From: Rhodospirillaceae bacterium UBA6219
GTDB taxonomy: Bacteria > Pseudomonadota > Alphaproteobacteria > Rhodospirillales > Magnetospirillaceae
Direction: 5' to 3'
Assembly (NCBI GenBank): GCA_002435715.1
Contig: DISD01000080.1
Span: forward strand, 1-44,030
Length of the DNA stretch: 44,030 bases
Part shown: positions 33,481-40,903 of the stretch, piece by piece
Layout of the letters: every line of letters starts with the position of its first letter
Position numbering within the stretch: position 1 is the stretch's first letter
Notes under the pieces: generated by a model
The model's input: only the letters and a program-made list of their open reading frames with translations
The model's database searches: none
What the model was told of the DNA's origin: nothing
Translations under genes and position numbers: made by a program

Positions 33481-34866
33481 TTAGACCGTCATCGCCACCG
33501 GCGAAACCGGGCAGTCGCGCAGTTCCGCCAGCACCCGGAGCGCCTGGGCCAGACTTTCCATGTCGGGCGGCGCGGTGACCGAGGCACGCACGCCGTCCAG
33601 GTGCGGGCGGCCGACGGCGAAGGAATCGGTGGGCGGCAGGCTGACGGCGCGACGCGCCGCTTCGGCGATGAAGGCGGACGACGTCCACGGCAAGGTCATG
33701 GGCAGCCAGACATTGAAGGCCGGGCGCAGGTTGTCGATGCCCAAAATCTCGCCGGCCAGGGCGATGCGGGCGGCCGCGTCACGACGCTGACGTTCGGCGG
33801 CTTCCTGGGCGGTCCCGTCATTGATCAGCATACAGGCCACTTCCAACAGCGGCACCGGCAAAGCCAACGACAAGGCGCCGACCGCCTGATCGTAACGCGG
33901 CTTGATCGCCGGCGGCAGGGCCGAGAACGAACAGCGCAAACCCGGCGTGACGCTTTTGGACAAGGTGGTCAGGTACAGCGTGCGCTCGGGGGCGTGAACC
34001 AGGATGGATTCGGGGGCGTTCGGTTCCAGGAAACGATGCACCCCGTCTTCGACGATATAGGCGTCGTAACGGCGCGCCGCCTCGGCGATGGCGCGGCGGC
34101 GGCCTTCCGACAGGGTCGAGGTGGTGGGGTTCTGCACGGTGGCGGTGGTGTACAACAACCGGGCGCCTCGGGCGAAGCCGCGCTCGACCTCGTCGGGGAT
34201 CAGGCCTTCGTCGTCCATCATCACGCCCGCCAACGAACGCCCCAACAATTGCACCGCCGATTTGAAGCCGGGATAGGTGTATTCCTCGGCCAAGATGGTG
34301 TCGCCGGGCCGGGTCAGGGTGGCGATACAAGCCACCAGCGCCTGTTGGCTGCCGGCGGTGACGGTCACCTGTTCCTCGGGCACCGCAGCGCCTTCCCGGG
34401 CCAGCCATTTGCAGCCGGCGGCACGATGACGCTGGGCCACCACTTCCAGATTGTAGGACAGCAATTGCGACAGATCGGGACGCTTGGCCAGTTGCGCCAA
34501 GGCCGGTCCCACCGCCCAAGCGCCCTGGTCGCCCGACGGGCGGTTGACCGCCATGTTGATGATACCGGGATGGGGCGCCCAGGCCACCGCCAGATATTGA
34601 CCCAATCCGGCTTCACGCCGGGCCGGGTCGGTGACGAAGGTGCCGCGTCCCACTTCACCCGACAGCAGCCCCAGATGCTCGGCCTCGGCATAGGCGCGGG
34701 CGACGGTGCCGACAGTGACCTTCAGCCGCCAGGCCAGATCGCGATGGGTCGGCATGCGGGTGCCAGGCACAAGCACGCCATTGGCCATGTCGGCCGAAAT
34801 GGATTCGACAATGGCGCGATATTTGGGGCCGGAATAAACCGACAGGTCGGGAAGCCAATTTGACAT
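33481..34866 (-). CDS. MocR/PdxR-type regulator (GntR winged helix + aminotransferase-like domain)
   Basis: This 461-residue protein joins a GntR-type winged helix (about 10-80: GTRMPTHRDLAWRLKVTVGTV) to a fold-type I aminotransferase-like domain (about 100-455). The PLP lysine is in LTTLSKSVTPG, with TVTAGSQQAL, VQNPTT and IVEDGVH as PLP-pocket elements. MocR proteins bind PLP and an amino compound and control genes of vitamin B6, GABA, taurine or other amino-acid use, often the divergent neighbour. Here the divergent neighbour is a DUF1127 gene. The helix-turn-helix matches the GntR subfamily well. Effector unknown. Confidence 0.92.
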   Translation of the reverse strand: MSNWLPDLSVYSGPKYRAIVESISADMANGVLVPGTRMPTHRDLAWRLKVTVGTVARAYAEAEHLGLLSGEVGRGTFVTDPARREAGLGQYLAVAWAPHPGIINMAVNRPSGDQGAWAVGPALAQLAKRPDLSQLLSYNLEVVAQRHRAAGCKWLAREGAAVPEEQVTVTAGSQQALVACIATLTRPGDTILAEEYTYPGFKSAVQLLGRSLAGVMMDDEGLIPDEVERGFARGARLLYTTATVQNPTTSTLSEGRRRAIAEAARRYDAYIVEDGVHRFLEPNAPESILVHAPERTLYLTTLSKSVTPGLRCSFSALPPAIKPRYDQAVGALSLALPVPLLEVACMLINDGTAQEAAERQRRDAAARIALAGEILGIDNLRPAFNVWLPMTLPWTSSAFIAEAARRAVSLPPTDSFAVGRPHLDGVRASVTAPPDMESLAQALRVLAELRDCPVSPVAMTV

Positions 34867-34881
34867 GGTGGCAATACTGCA

Positions 34882-34904
34882 ATTGACTCTGCCCCCCTGT
34901 CAAT
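34882..34904. promoter_or_regulatory. Inverted repeat between the MocR and DUF1127 genes
   Basis: ATTGAC and GTCAAT flank an 11-base centre, and AATCA-T-TGATT (34902-34912) overlaps the right arm. This 75-base divergent region is the likely control point of both genes. The ATTGAC/GTCAAT dyad is a candidate MocR operator. Similar sequence (GATTGGATTGGTTCAAT) recurs just inside the DUF1127 gene. Confidence 0.4.
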
Positions 34905-34941
34905 CATTGATTCAATCCAACGCATTTGGGGAGTAATCGCA

Positions 34942-35151
34942 ATGATACGGCTCGATTGGATTGGTTCAATATCACCCCGGCTTCGGCTCAACTTTTCCGC
35001 CATCCAGATTTTCGATGCGGTCATCGCCGGCATTGAACGCCAGCAACAACGGCGCGCCTTGGCGCGGCTGGATGACCGCCTGCTGGCCGATATCGGCCGC
35101 AGCCGGGCCGACATCGCCGCCGAATGCGACAAACCGCTCTGGCGAGAGTGA
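34942..35151 (+). CDS. DUF1127 small protein
   Basis: This 69-residue basic protein has the DUF1127 core RRALARLDDRLLADIGRSRADI in its C-terminal half. The family is common in alphaproteobacteria. In some it has been linked to RNA-binding, phosphate/nitrogen adaptation and small-protein regulation, but no fixed function is known. A strong GGGGAG ribosome-binding site precedes the ATG. It is divergent from the MocR regulator. The N-terminal half (MIRLDWIGSISPRLRLNFSA) has no match I recognise. Confidence 0.85.
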   Translation: MIRLDWIGSISPRLRLNFSAIQIFDAVIAGIERQQQRRALARLDDRLLADIGRSRADIAAECDKPLWRE

Positions 35152-35270
35152 AAACTTGCAGGCACAACCAGTAGCCACTTTTGCAAACGCACATTTTGCG
35201 TTGCGGTGGCGCACAGCTTCTTTTAAATTTTCTTATTCGCATTGGGGTGCGATGGGGAAAGGGGAAGGAT

Positions 35271-35696
35271 GTGCCAGCGAATTATCGCGACAGCCTGTTA
35301 CGGCCGGTTCCGTGGCTTGAGTCGTTCGACATCGACGGCGATGTGATGGACGTGGAACACAAATGGCTGATCGAAGCCTTCAACCATGCCTGCCTGCAGA
35401 CGGCGCAATCCGCGACATTGGGGCGCCAGGCGGTGGCCGATTGCGACATCATCGGTTTACTGGCGACCCATTTCGCCAACGAGGAAGAGCTGTTCGATTC
35501 CCTGGACTATCCCGACGGTGCCCTGCACCGTCGGGAACACGACCATATTCGTTGGCTGTCGACACCCTTGATGGCCACCTGCGACGACCACACCTTCGTT
35601 CGCAGCCTGATCCAGTCACGGACCTTTCTGGTCGAGCATCTGATCCGTCATGATCTGGGCTTCAAGACCCATTTGCTGCATCGGGACGGAAAGTGA
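35271..35696 (+). CDS. Bacteriohemerythrin-like single-domain protein
   Basis: I start at GTG 35271 (GGGGAAGGAT right upstream); an upstream in-frame start at 35181 lacks a ribosome-binding site and uses atypical sequence. The 141-residue product has the di-iron ligands of hemerythrin in order: His in VEHKWL, His and Glu in THFANEEELF, His in REHDHI, and the last His and Asp in EHLIRHDLGF. Hemerythrins bind O2 and can buffer or deliver it; some bind NO. The middle part is a little unusual (CACLQTAQ and CDIIGLL Cys residues). It stands alone between DUF1127 and a converging enoyl-CoA hydratase gene. Confidence 0.85.
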   Translation: MPANYRDSLLRPVPWLESFDIDGDVMDVEHKWLIEAFNHACLQTAQSATLGRQAVADCDIIGLLATHFANEEELFDSLDYPDGALHRREHDHIRWLSTPLMATCDDHTFVRSLIQSRTFLVEHLIRHDLGFKTHLLHRDGK

Positions 35697-35702
35697 ACCG
35701 AC

Positions 35703-36482
35703 CTAACGGTTGACGAAGTTGGCGGCGCGCTTTTCGGCGAAAGCCGCCATGCCCTCGCGCCGATCCTCGGTGGCGAAGGTGGAATGGAACAGCCGGCGTT
35801 CGAATTTGATGCCCTGGTCCAAAGTGGTTTCAAAGGCGGCATTGACCGCTTCTTTCACCATCATCGCCACCGGCAAGGACAAGGATGCGATCTTTTCGGC
35901 GGCCTTCAAAGCTTCCGCTTCCAGATCGGCCAACGGCACCACCCGGCTGACCAGCCCAGCCCGTTCGGCCTCGGCGGCATCCATCTGGCGGCCGGTCAGG
36001 CACATTTCCATGGCCTTCGCCTTGCCGACAGCGCGGGTCAGACGCTGCGAGCCGCCGGCGCCGGGCATGGTGCCCAGATTGATTTCCGGTTGGCCGAACT
36101 TGGCGTTGTCGGCGCAGATGATGAAATCGCACATCATCGCCAATTCACACCCACCGCCCAGGGCGTAACCGGCGACAGCGGCGATCACCGGCTTACGGAT
36201 GGTGGTCACATGGGTCCAGCCGGTGTTGCAGAAATCCTGGAAATAGACGTCCATAAAGGACAGATCCTTCATTTCCTTGATGTCGGCCCCGGCGGCGAAA
36301 GCCTTTTGCGAACCGGTCAGCACGATGCAGCCGATGTTTTCGTCGGCCTGGAAGGCGTCCAACGCCTGGGCCAGATCGACGAAAAGCGGTGTCGACAAAG
36401 CGTTCAGCGCCTGCGGACGGTTCAAACGGATCAGCCCCACCTTGCCGTGGGTTTCGACCAAGATGTTTTCGTAAGTGGTCAT
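35703..36482 (-). CDS. Enoyl-CoA hydratase
   Basis: This 259-residue crotonase-fold enzyme hydrates trans-2-enoyl-CoA to 3-hydroxyacyl-CoA. Both catalytic Glu residues have their classical setting: GGGCELAMMCD and FGQPEINLGTMPGAGGSQRL. The oxyanion loop is AAGADIKEM. Length and the near-match to mitochondrial short-chain hydratase support this class. It precedes (in chromosome order) an SDR 3-hydroxyacyl-CoA dehydrogenase and a 3-hydroxyisobutyryl-CoA hydrolase, all on the minus strand. It may hydrate methacrylyl-CoA in valine breakdown, but could equally serve other short acyl chains. Confidence 0.93.
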   Translation of the reverse strand: MTTYENILVETHGKVGLIRLNRPQALNALSTPLFVDLAQALDAFQADENIGCIVLTGSQKAFAAGADIKEMKDLSFMDVYFQDFCNTGWTHVTTIRKPVIAAVAGYALGGGCELAMMCDFIICADNAKFGQPEINLGTMPGAGGSQRLTRAVGKAKAMEMCLTGRQMDAAEAERAGLVSRVVPLADLEAEALKAAEKIASLSLPVAMMVKEAVNAAFETTLDQGIKFERRLFHSTFATEDRREGMAAFAEKRAANFVNR

Positions 36483-36495
36483 GGTATCCTCGTCC

Positions 36496-37257
36496 TTACG
36501 AAGCGGGCATGCGCACGGCGCCGTCCAGACGGATGGTGCTGCCGTTCAGCATGGGGTTGTCGATGATGGACATCACCATGCGGGCGTATTCTTCCGGCAG
36601 GCCCAAACGGTGCGGGAACAAAGTGGAAGCGACCAGCGAATCCAGCACTTCCTGGGGCATGGAATTGACCATGGGCGTGCCGAAATAGCCCGGCGCGATG
36701 GCCATGACGCGGATGCCGGCGGGGGCGAATTCGCGTGCTGCCGGCAGCGACAGGCTGGCGACACCGCCCTTGGACGCGGCATAGGCCACCTGGCCGATCT
36801 GGCCGTCGAAGGCGGCGATCGAAGCGGTGTTGACCACGACGCCGCGTTCACCGTTGTCCAAAGGATCCAAGGTCAGCATGTCGGCGGCGGCCAGACGCAT
36901 GACGTTGAAGGTGCCGATCAAGTTGATCTGAATCACCTTGGCGAAGGCATCCAAGGCCAACGGCCCCTTGCGCCCGACCACCTTGCCCGGCGTCGCCACC
37001 CCGGCGCAATTGACGCAGATACGGGCCACCCCATGCTGGGCACGGGCGGCGGCGATGGCGTTTTCCACCGATTCGGCGTTGGTGACGTCACAGACCGCCC
37101 CGAACCCGCCGATTTCGGCGGCCACTTCCTGCACGGCGGCTTCGTTCAAATCCAGCACGGCGACCTTGGCGCCTTGCTGGGCCAGGGCGCGGGCGGTTTC
37201 GGCACCCAAGCCCGATCCACCACCGGTGACGATGGCAGAGCAATTGCTGACAATCAT
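36496..37257 (-). CDS. SDR-family 3-hydroxyacyl-CoA dehydrogenase (HSD10-like)
   Basis: This 253-residue short-chain dehydrogenase shows the NAD-binding TGGGSGLG at residue 12, the acidic beta-2 end (VLDLNEAA) favouring NAD+, VNCAGVA, the catalytic Ser in NTASIAAFDG, and the YAASK pair. The NTASIAAFDGQIGQVAYAASK region and the C-terminal FPHRLGLPEEYARMV are typical of type-2 3-hydroxyacyl-CoA dehydrogenase (HSD17B10-like), which acts on 3-hydroxy-2-methylbutyryl-CoA in isoleucine breakdown. It lies 13 bases upstream of the enoyl-CoA hydratase gene on the same strand, so they are likely co-transcribed. Confidence 0.88.
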   Translation of the reverse strand: MIVSNCSAIVTGGGSGLGAETARALAQQGAKVAVLDLNEAAVQEVAAEIGGFGAVCDVTNAESVENAIAAARAQHGVARICVNCAGVATPGKVVGRKGPLALDAFAKVIQINLIGTFNVMRLAAADMLTLDPLDNGERGVVVNTASIAAFDGQIGQVAYAASKGGVASLSLPAAREFAPAGIRVMAIAPGYFGTPMVNSMPQEVLDSLVASTLFPHRLGLPEEYARMVMSIIDNPMLNGSTIRLDGAVRMPAS

Positions 37258-37282
37258 GAAGTCCCTCCCTGGGATTTGATTT

Positions 37283-38311
37283 TTAAAACGTCAGATCGCC
37301 GCAGGCCGGAACCTTGTCGAAACTGGCCCGGACCGCTTCGTCGCTGGCGGCTTGGGACCAGTGCGGCTTACCGTCCTTGTCGATGATGACGGCGCGGATA
37401 CCTTCGATGAAATCGGCACCGGGCGCCCACATCTGGGACAGGCGGAATTCCATCTTCATGCACGAATCGAAATCCAGCTTGCCGCCACGGCGGATCTGTT
37501 CGAAGGCCACCTTGCCGGCGCTGGGGGACTTGGTCGCGATGGCGGCCAAGGTGTCGGCGGCGAAGCCTTCGCCTTCCGCCGCCAAAGAAGCCAGCACCGC
37601 ATCCAGATTGGCGCCCGAAAAACAACGATCGATCAAATCGCGATGGGCGGCCAAAGGCGCCGGGCCGGGATCGACGTGGAAACGCGACAGCACGGCGTCC
37701 ACATCGTCACCGCCGGCCGCCAAGGCGGCTTTCAACTCGTCCAGTCGGGCCGAGGGCACGTAATGGGTGGCGATGCCGGCATACAGGCAATCCGCCGCCT
37801 TCAACCGCGCCCCGGTCAGCCCCAGATACAGGCCGATCTGCCCCGGGCCGCGGGGCAGGAAAAAGGCGCCGCCCACATCGGGGAAAAAGCCGATGCCGGT
37901 TTCCGGCATGGCGAACAACGTGCGTTCGGTGGCGACGCGATAGCGGCCATGCACCGAAACGCCGACGCCGCCGCCCATGACGATGCCGTCGATCAGCGCC
38001 ACATAGGGCTTGGCATAGGTCTTGATCTTGCGATTCAGCCGATATTCGTCACGATAGAAACTGGCGACGGTATCCATCTCGCCGGCCTTGCAGGCGTCAT
38101 ACAGGGCGCGGATGTCGCCGCCGGCGCAGAACGCCTTTTCCCCACTCCCCTCGATGACCACCGCCTTGACCGTATCATCCTTGGCCCAGGCATCCAGGCG
38201 GGTATGCATGGCATGAACCTGATCCAGCGTCAGGGCGTTCAGCGCCTTGGGCCGGTTCAACACCGCCAGAGCGATATCGCCCTGACGGGCAAAGATGATT
38301 TCGATTTCCAT
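37283..38311 (-). CDS. 3-hydroxyisobutyryl-CoA hydrolase
   Basis: This 342-residue crotonase-superfamily thioesterase has FCAGGDIRALYD, MGGGVGVSVHGRYRVATE and PETGIGFFPDVGGAFFLPR, where the catalytic Glu and Asp (PETG, FPDVGG) of human HIBCH are kept. It hydrolyses 3-hydroxyisobutyryl-CoA to free 3-hydroxyisobutyrate, the CoA-releasing step of valine breakdown. The start at 38311 overlaps the stop of the acyl-CoA synthetase gene by one base (TGATG). The next enzyme of the route, 3-hydroxyisobutyrate dehydrogenase, is encoded about 4 kb away on the plus strand. Confidence 0.93.
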   Translation of the reverse strand: MEIEIIFARQGDIALAVLNRPKALNALTLDQVHAMHTRLDAWAKDDTVKAVVIEGSGEKAFCAGGDIRALYDACKAGEMDTVASFYRDEYRLNRKIKTYAKPYVALIDGIVMGGGVGVSVHGRYRVATERTLFAMPETGIGFFPDVGGAFFLPRGPGQIGLYLGLTGARLKAADCLYAGIATHYVPSARLDELKAALAAGGDDVDAVLSRFHVDPGPAPLAAHRDLIDRCFSGANLDAVLASLAAEGEGFAADTLAAIATKSPSAGKVAFEQIRRGGKLDFDSCMKMEFRLSQMWAPGADFIEGIRAVIIDKDGKPHWSQAASDEAVRASFDKVPACGDLTF

Positions 38312-39837
38312 CAGAGCGACGCCTTCCACATCTCGGCATACGTGTCGCGCAGCACGTTCTTTTGCACCTTGCCCATGGCGTTGCGCGGCAATTCGGGGAC
38401 GAAAACCATGCGCTTGGGCACCTTGTAATTGGCCAGACGCCCCTTCAGATCGGCCAGCATGGCCGGTTCCGACAGCTCGCGGCCCTTTTCCGCGACGATG
38501 ATGGCCAGACCGGCTTCGCCGAAATCCGGGTGCGGCATGCCGACCACCGCCGATTCCACCACCCCGTCCATGCGGTCGATGAAGTCTTCCACTTCCTTGG
38601 GATAGACGTTGTAGCCGCCCGAAATGATCAGATCCTTGGCGCGGCCGACGATGCTGACATAGCCGTCTTCGTCGATGACGCCCACGTCGCCGGTCTTGAA
38701 GAAACCGTCGGCGGTGAATTCCGCCTTGGTCTTTTCCGGCATGTTCCAATAGCCGATGAAGACGTTGGGGCCCTTGACCTCGATCCCGCCCACTTCACCT
38801 TGGGGCAGCACGTTGCCATTGTCGTCGGTGATGCGGACGTCCATGTCGGGAAGCGCCGGACCGACGGTGCCGGCCTTGCGGGCGCCGACCAGCGGATTAG
38901 AGGTGAACATGCCGCCTTCGGTCATGCCGTAACGTTCCAAGATGGTATGGCCGGTACGGCTGGCGAAATCGTTGAAGGTTTCCGACAGCAACGGCGCCGA
39001 GCCGGAAATGAACAGCCGCATGTTGCGGCAGGTTTCCGGGTTCAGCCGCGGGGAAGCCAGCAGACGGGTATAGAAGGTGGGCACCCCCATGAACACGCTG
39101 GCCTGGGGCAGCAGGTCCAACACCTGTTCGGCATCGAACTTGGCACAGAAGATCATGGCACTGCCGTTCAGCAGCACGCAATTGGTGGCCACGAACAGCC
39201 CGTGGGTGTGGAAGATGGGCAGCGCGTGCAGCAGCACGTCGTCGGGCTGCCAGCCCCACAGCGAGTGCAGGGTTTGGGCGTTGGCGGCCAGATTGTCGTG
39301 GCTCATCATGGCGCCCTTGGGCCGCCCGGTGGTGCCCGAGGAATACAGGATGGAAGCGACTTCGGAGCCGGTCCGATCGATGGTGGCGAAGTCGGGGGAC
39401 TGGCCGGCGGCCTTGTCGATCAACGACCCGCTGCCATCGGTGCCCAGGGTCAACAAAGCGGCCCCGATGCCGGTCTTGGCGACGATGCCGGCCAATTGCG
39501 TTTCCCGCGCCGGCTGGCAGATGACGGCAGACGGCGCCGCGTCGGACAAAAAGAACTCCAACTCTTCCGGCTGATAGGCGGTGTTCAGCGGCAGCAGCAC
39601 CGCCCCGGCTCGCAGACAGGCCAGATAGACGAAGATGGCTTCCGGCGACTTGTCCACCTGCACCGCCACCCGGTCACCGGGCTTGACGCCTGATCCCACC
39701 AGCACATGGGCGAACTGGGCGGAACGCCCTTCCAGATCGGCATAGGACAAAGTGGGGCCGCCGGGGACGATGATGAACGGCTTGGAACGGTCGGCGGGAA
39801 AGCGCGACTGGAACGTCGCGAACAAATTGCCGGACAT
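38311..39837 (-). CDS. matB: Malonyl-CoA synthetase-like acyl-CoA ligase (MatB type)
   Basis: This 508-residue ANL-superfamily adenylating enzyme has the ATP loop SILYSSGTTGRPKGAMMS near residue 170, ERYGMTEGGM near 305, TGDVGVIDEDGYVSIVGRAKD near 395, and the catalytic Lys in NAMGKVQKN near 492. Overall sequence, and FADR-type GntR regulation nearby, point to MatB, which makes malonyl-CoA or methylmalonyl-CoA from the free diacid. A 4-coumarate-type ligase is the alternative. It is translationally coupled to 3-hydroxyisobutyryl-CoA hydrolase and preceded by a structured 5' leader and a large inverted repeat. Substrate is inferred. Confidence 0.78.
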   Translation of the reverse strand: MSGNLFATFQSRFPADRSKPFIIVPGGPTLSYADLEGRSAQFAHVLVGSGVKPGDRVAVQVDKSPEAIFVYLACLRAGAVLLPLNTAYQPEELEFFLSDAAPSAVICQPARETQLAGIVAKTGIGAALLTLGTDGSGSLIDKAAGQSPDFATIDRTGSEVASILYSSGTTGRPKGAMMSHDNLAANAQTLHSLWGWQPDDVLLHALPIFHTHGLFVATNCVLLNGSAMIFCAKFDAEQVLDLLPQASVFMGVPTFYTRLLASPRLNPETCRNMRLFISGSAPLLSETFNDFASRTGHTILERYGMTEGGMFTSNPLVGARKAGTVGPALPDMDVRITDDNGNVLPQGEVGGIEVKGPNVFIGYWNMPEKTKAEFTADGFFKTGDVGVIDEDGYVSIVGRAKDLIISGGYNVYPKEVEDFIDRMDGVVESAVVGMPHPDFGEAGLAIIVAEKGRELSEPAMLADLKGRLANYKVPKRMVFVPELPRNAMGKVQKNVLRDTYAEMWKASL

Positions 39838-39841
39838 GGAT

Positions 39842-39896
39842 TTGAAACCTCCCTTATACGGCCGGCTTCGGGACCGGCTCGAAATTCAGGTTTCAA
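39842..39896 (-). promoter_or_regulatory. 5' leader hairpin covering the matB ribosome-binding site
   Basis: In the minus-strand message TTGAAACCT (39896-39888) can pair perfectly over nine bases with AGGTTTCAA (39850-39842). The second arm includes the end of the GGGAGG ribosome-binding site, four bases before the ATG. An inner stem GCCGG/CCGGC lies within the loop. The fold could mask the ribosome-binding site; no known riboswitch class is recognised. Confidence 0.45.
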
Positions 39897-39930
39897 CGAC
39901 TAGCACAGCACGATTTGAAGAACCAGCGCT

Positions 39931-39962
39931 TTGTATCCAGAAAATGCATATCCTGGATACAA
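39931..39962. promoter_or_regulatory. Perfect 10-bp inverted repeat, candidate GntR/FCD operator for matB
   Basis: TTGTATCCAG (39931-39940) and CTGGATACAA (39953-39962) flank a 12-base AT-rich centre. It sits immediately after the GntR gene stop and about 95 bases before the matB start. FCD-type GntR dimers bind dyads of this sort. A related GTATAC core lies upstream of the GntR gene itself (40727-40732). Confidence 0.6.
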
Positions 39963-39963
39963 G

Positions 39964-40629
39964 CTAGCGCATGATGGACACGAATTCCGAAAAGATATCC
40001 GCCTGGATGGTCACATGCTTGCGCATGGCGGCCTGCGCCCGATCGGGATCCGACGCCAGGATGGCGGCCAGAACCTCGCCATGCTCGCCAAAGGATTCGT
40101 CGATGCGTTTGGGGTGGTTCAGCTGATATCGGCGATAGGGGGCGAGCCGGGCGAACAGCCCGCGTGCCATGTCCTGCAGCACCAGATTATGGCTGCCTTC
40201 ATAGATGGCTTCGTGGAAGGAATGGTTGACGGCGTAATAGTCGTCCAATTGGCGGGCCTCGCACAATTGGCACGACCGCACATGCAGGCGTTCCAGCGTG
40301 GTTTTTTCCTCGGTCGACATGCGCCGGGCGGCGTAGCGGGCGCACAAACCCTCGATATCGCTCATCACTTCGAACATCTGCACCATGCGATGCAGGTCAA
40401 GCGGAGCCACCACGGCGCCTTGGCGCGGCTTCTTTTCCACCAATCCGGAATAGACCAATTGCAAGATGGCCTCACGCACCGGAGTGCGGGAAAGATTGAA
40501 GCGGGCCGCCAGACTTTCTTCGTCCAGACGGGTCCCGGGGCGCAATGCGCCAGAAAAAATTTCAGCTTCGATGACCTGACGGATTTCGTCAGCGCGCGTC
40601 GCCGACTTGTCGGATTTCTTGGCGACCAT
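39964..40629 (-). CDS. GntR-family regulator, FadR/FCD subfamily
   Basis: This 221-residue protein has a GntR winged helix (about 12-75: GTRLDEESLAARFNLSRTPVREAILQL) and a helical FCD ligand domain (about 90-215) that keeps the metal-binding His pattern (NHSFHEAIYE, GEHGEVLAAI, MRKHV). FCD regulators respond to carboxylates or acyl-CoAs; MatR of the malonate system belongs here. It lies directly upstream of the MatB-like gene on the same strand, with a strong inverted repeat in between, so it probably controls that gene and the coupled hydrolase. The ATG is followed by a Lys-rich start (MVAKKSDK). Effector unknown. Confidence 0.88.
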   Translation of the reverse strand: MVAKKSDKSATRADEIRQVIEAEIFSGALRPGTRLDEESLAARFNLSRTPVREAILQLVYSGLVEKKPRQGAVVAPLDLHRMVQMFEVMSDIEGLCARYAARRMSTEEKTTLERLHVRSCQLCEARQLDDYYAVNHSFHEAIYEGSHNLVLQDMARGLFARLAPYRRYQLNHPKRIDESFGEHGEVLAAILASDPDRAQAAMRKHVTIQADIFSEFVSIMR

Positions 40630-40903
40630 GAATCCTCCCTGCCCCCTCTGATCGGAGGGACTTTATATACCCTGCGCATAAGGTACCCAAGTCGCGCATT
40701 GTTCGCACACAAAAAAACACCTTTCCGTATACAGACGCTGGACGCGTGAAAGTCATTGTGATACGCCTTGACCACCGTTGCACAGGAAACCGGCAGAGTT
40801 TCCGGCACGGGGAGGCCACGTGCAGGGGAGAGGAGAATCATCCCTCTTGCGTCGCCATTAAAAAAACGTATGTTCGTTTTTGAGCAGCAGGGATGAAACC
40901 GAC
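40630..40903. other. Divergent control region, GntR gene / acyl-CoA dehydrogenase
   Basis: This 274-base gap separates the two divergent catabolic groups. It contains GTATAC at 40727-40732 in an AT-rich stretch, which may be a half site for the adjacent GntR protein, and the dyad at 40862-40881 described separately. The part from about 40740 to 40850 shows no gene or recognised site. Confidence 0.45.
40862..40881. promoter_or_regulatory. Inverted repeat upstream of the acyl-CoA dehydrogenase gene
   Basis: AAAAACG-TATGTT-CGTTTTT is a perfect seven-base-arm dyad 22 bases before the start codon. It overlaps the likely transcription start region, so a bound repressor would block the operon. The form is like TetR-family (PsrA/FadR-type) operators of acyl-CoA genes; no such regulator gene is in the window. 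Confidence 0.5.
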
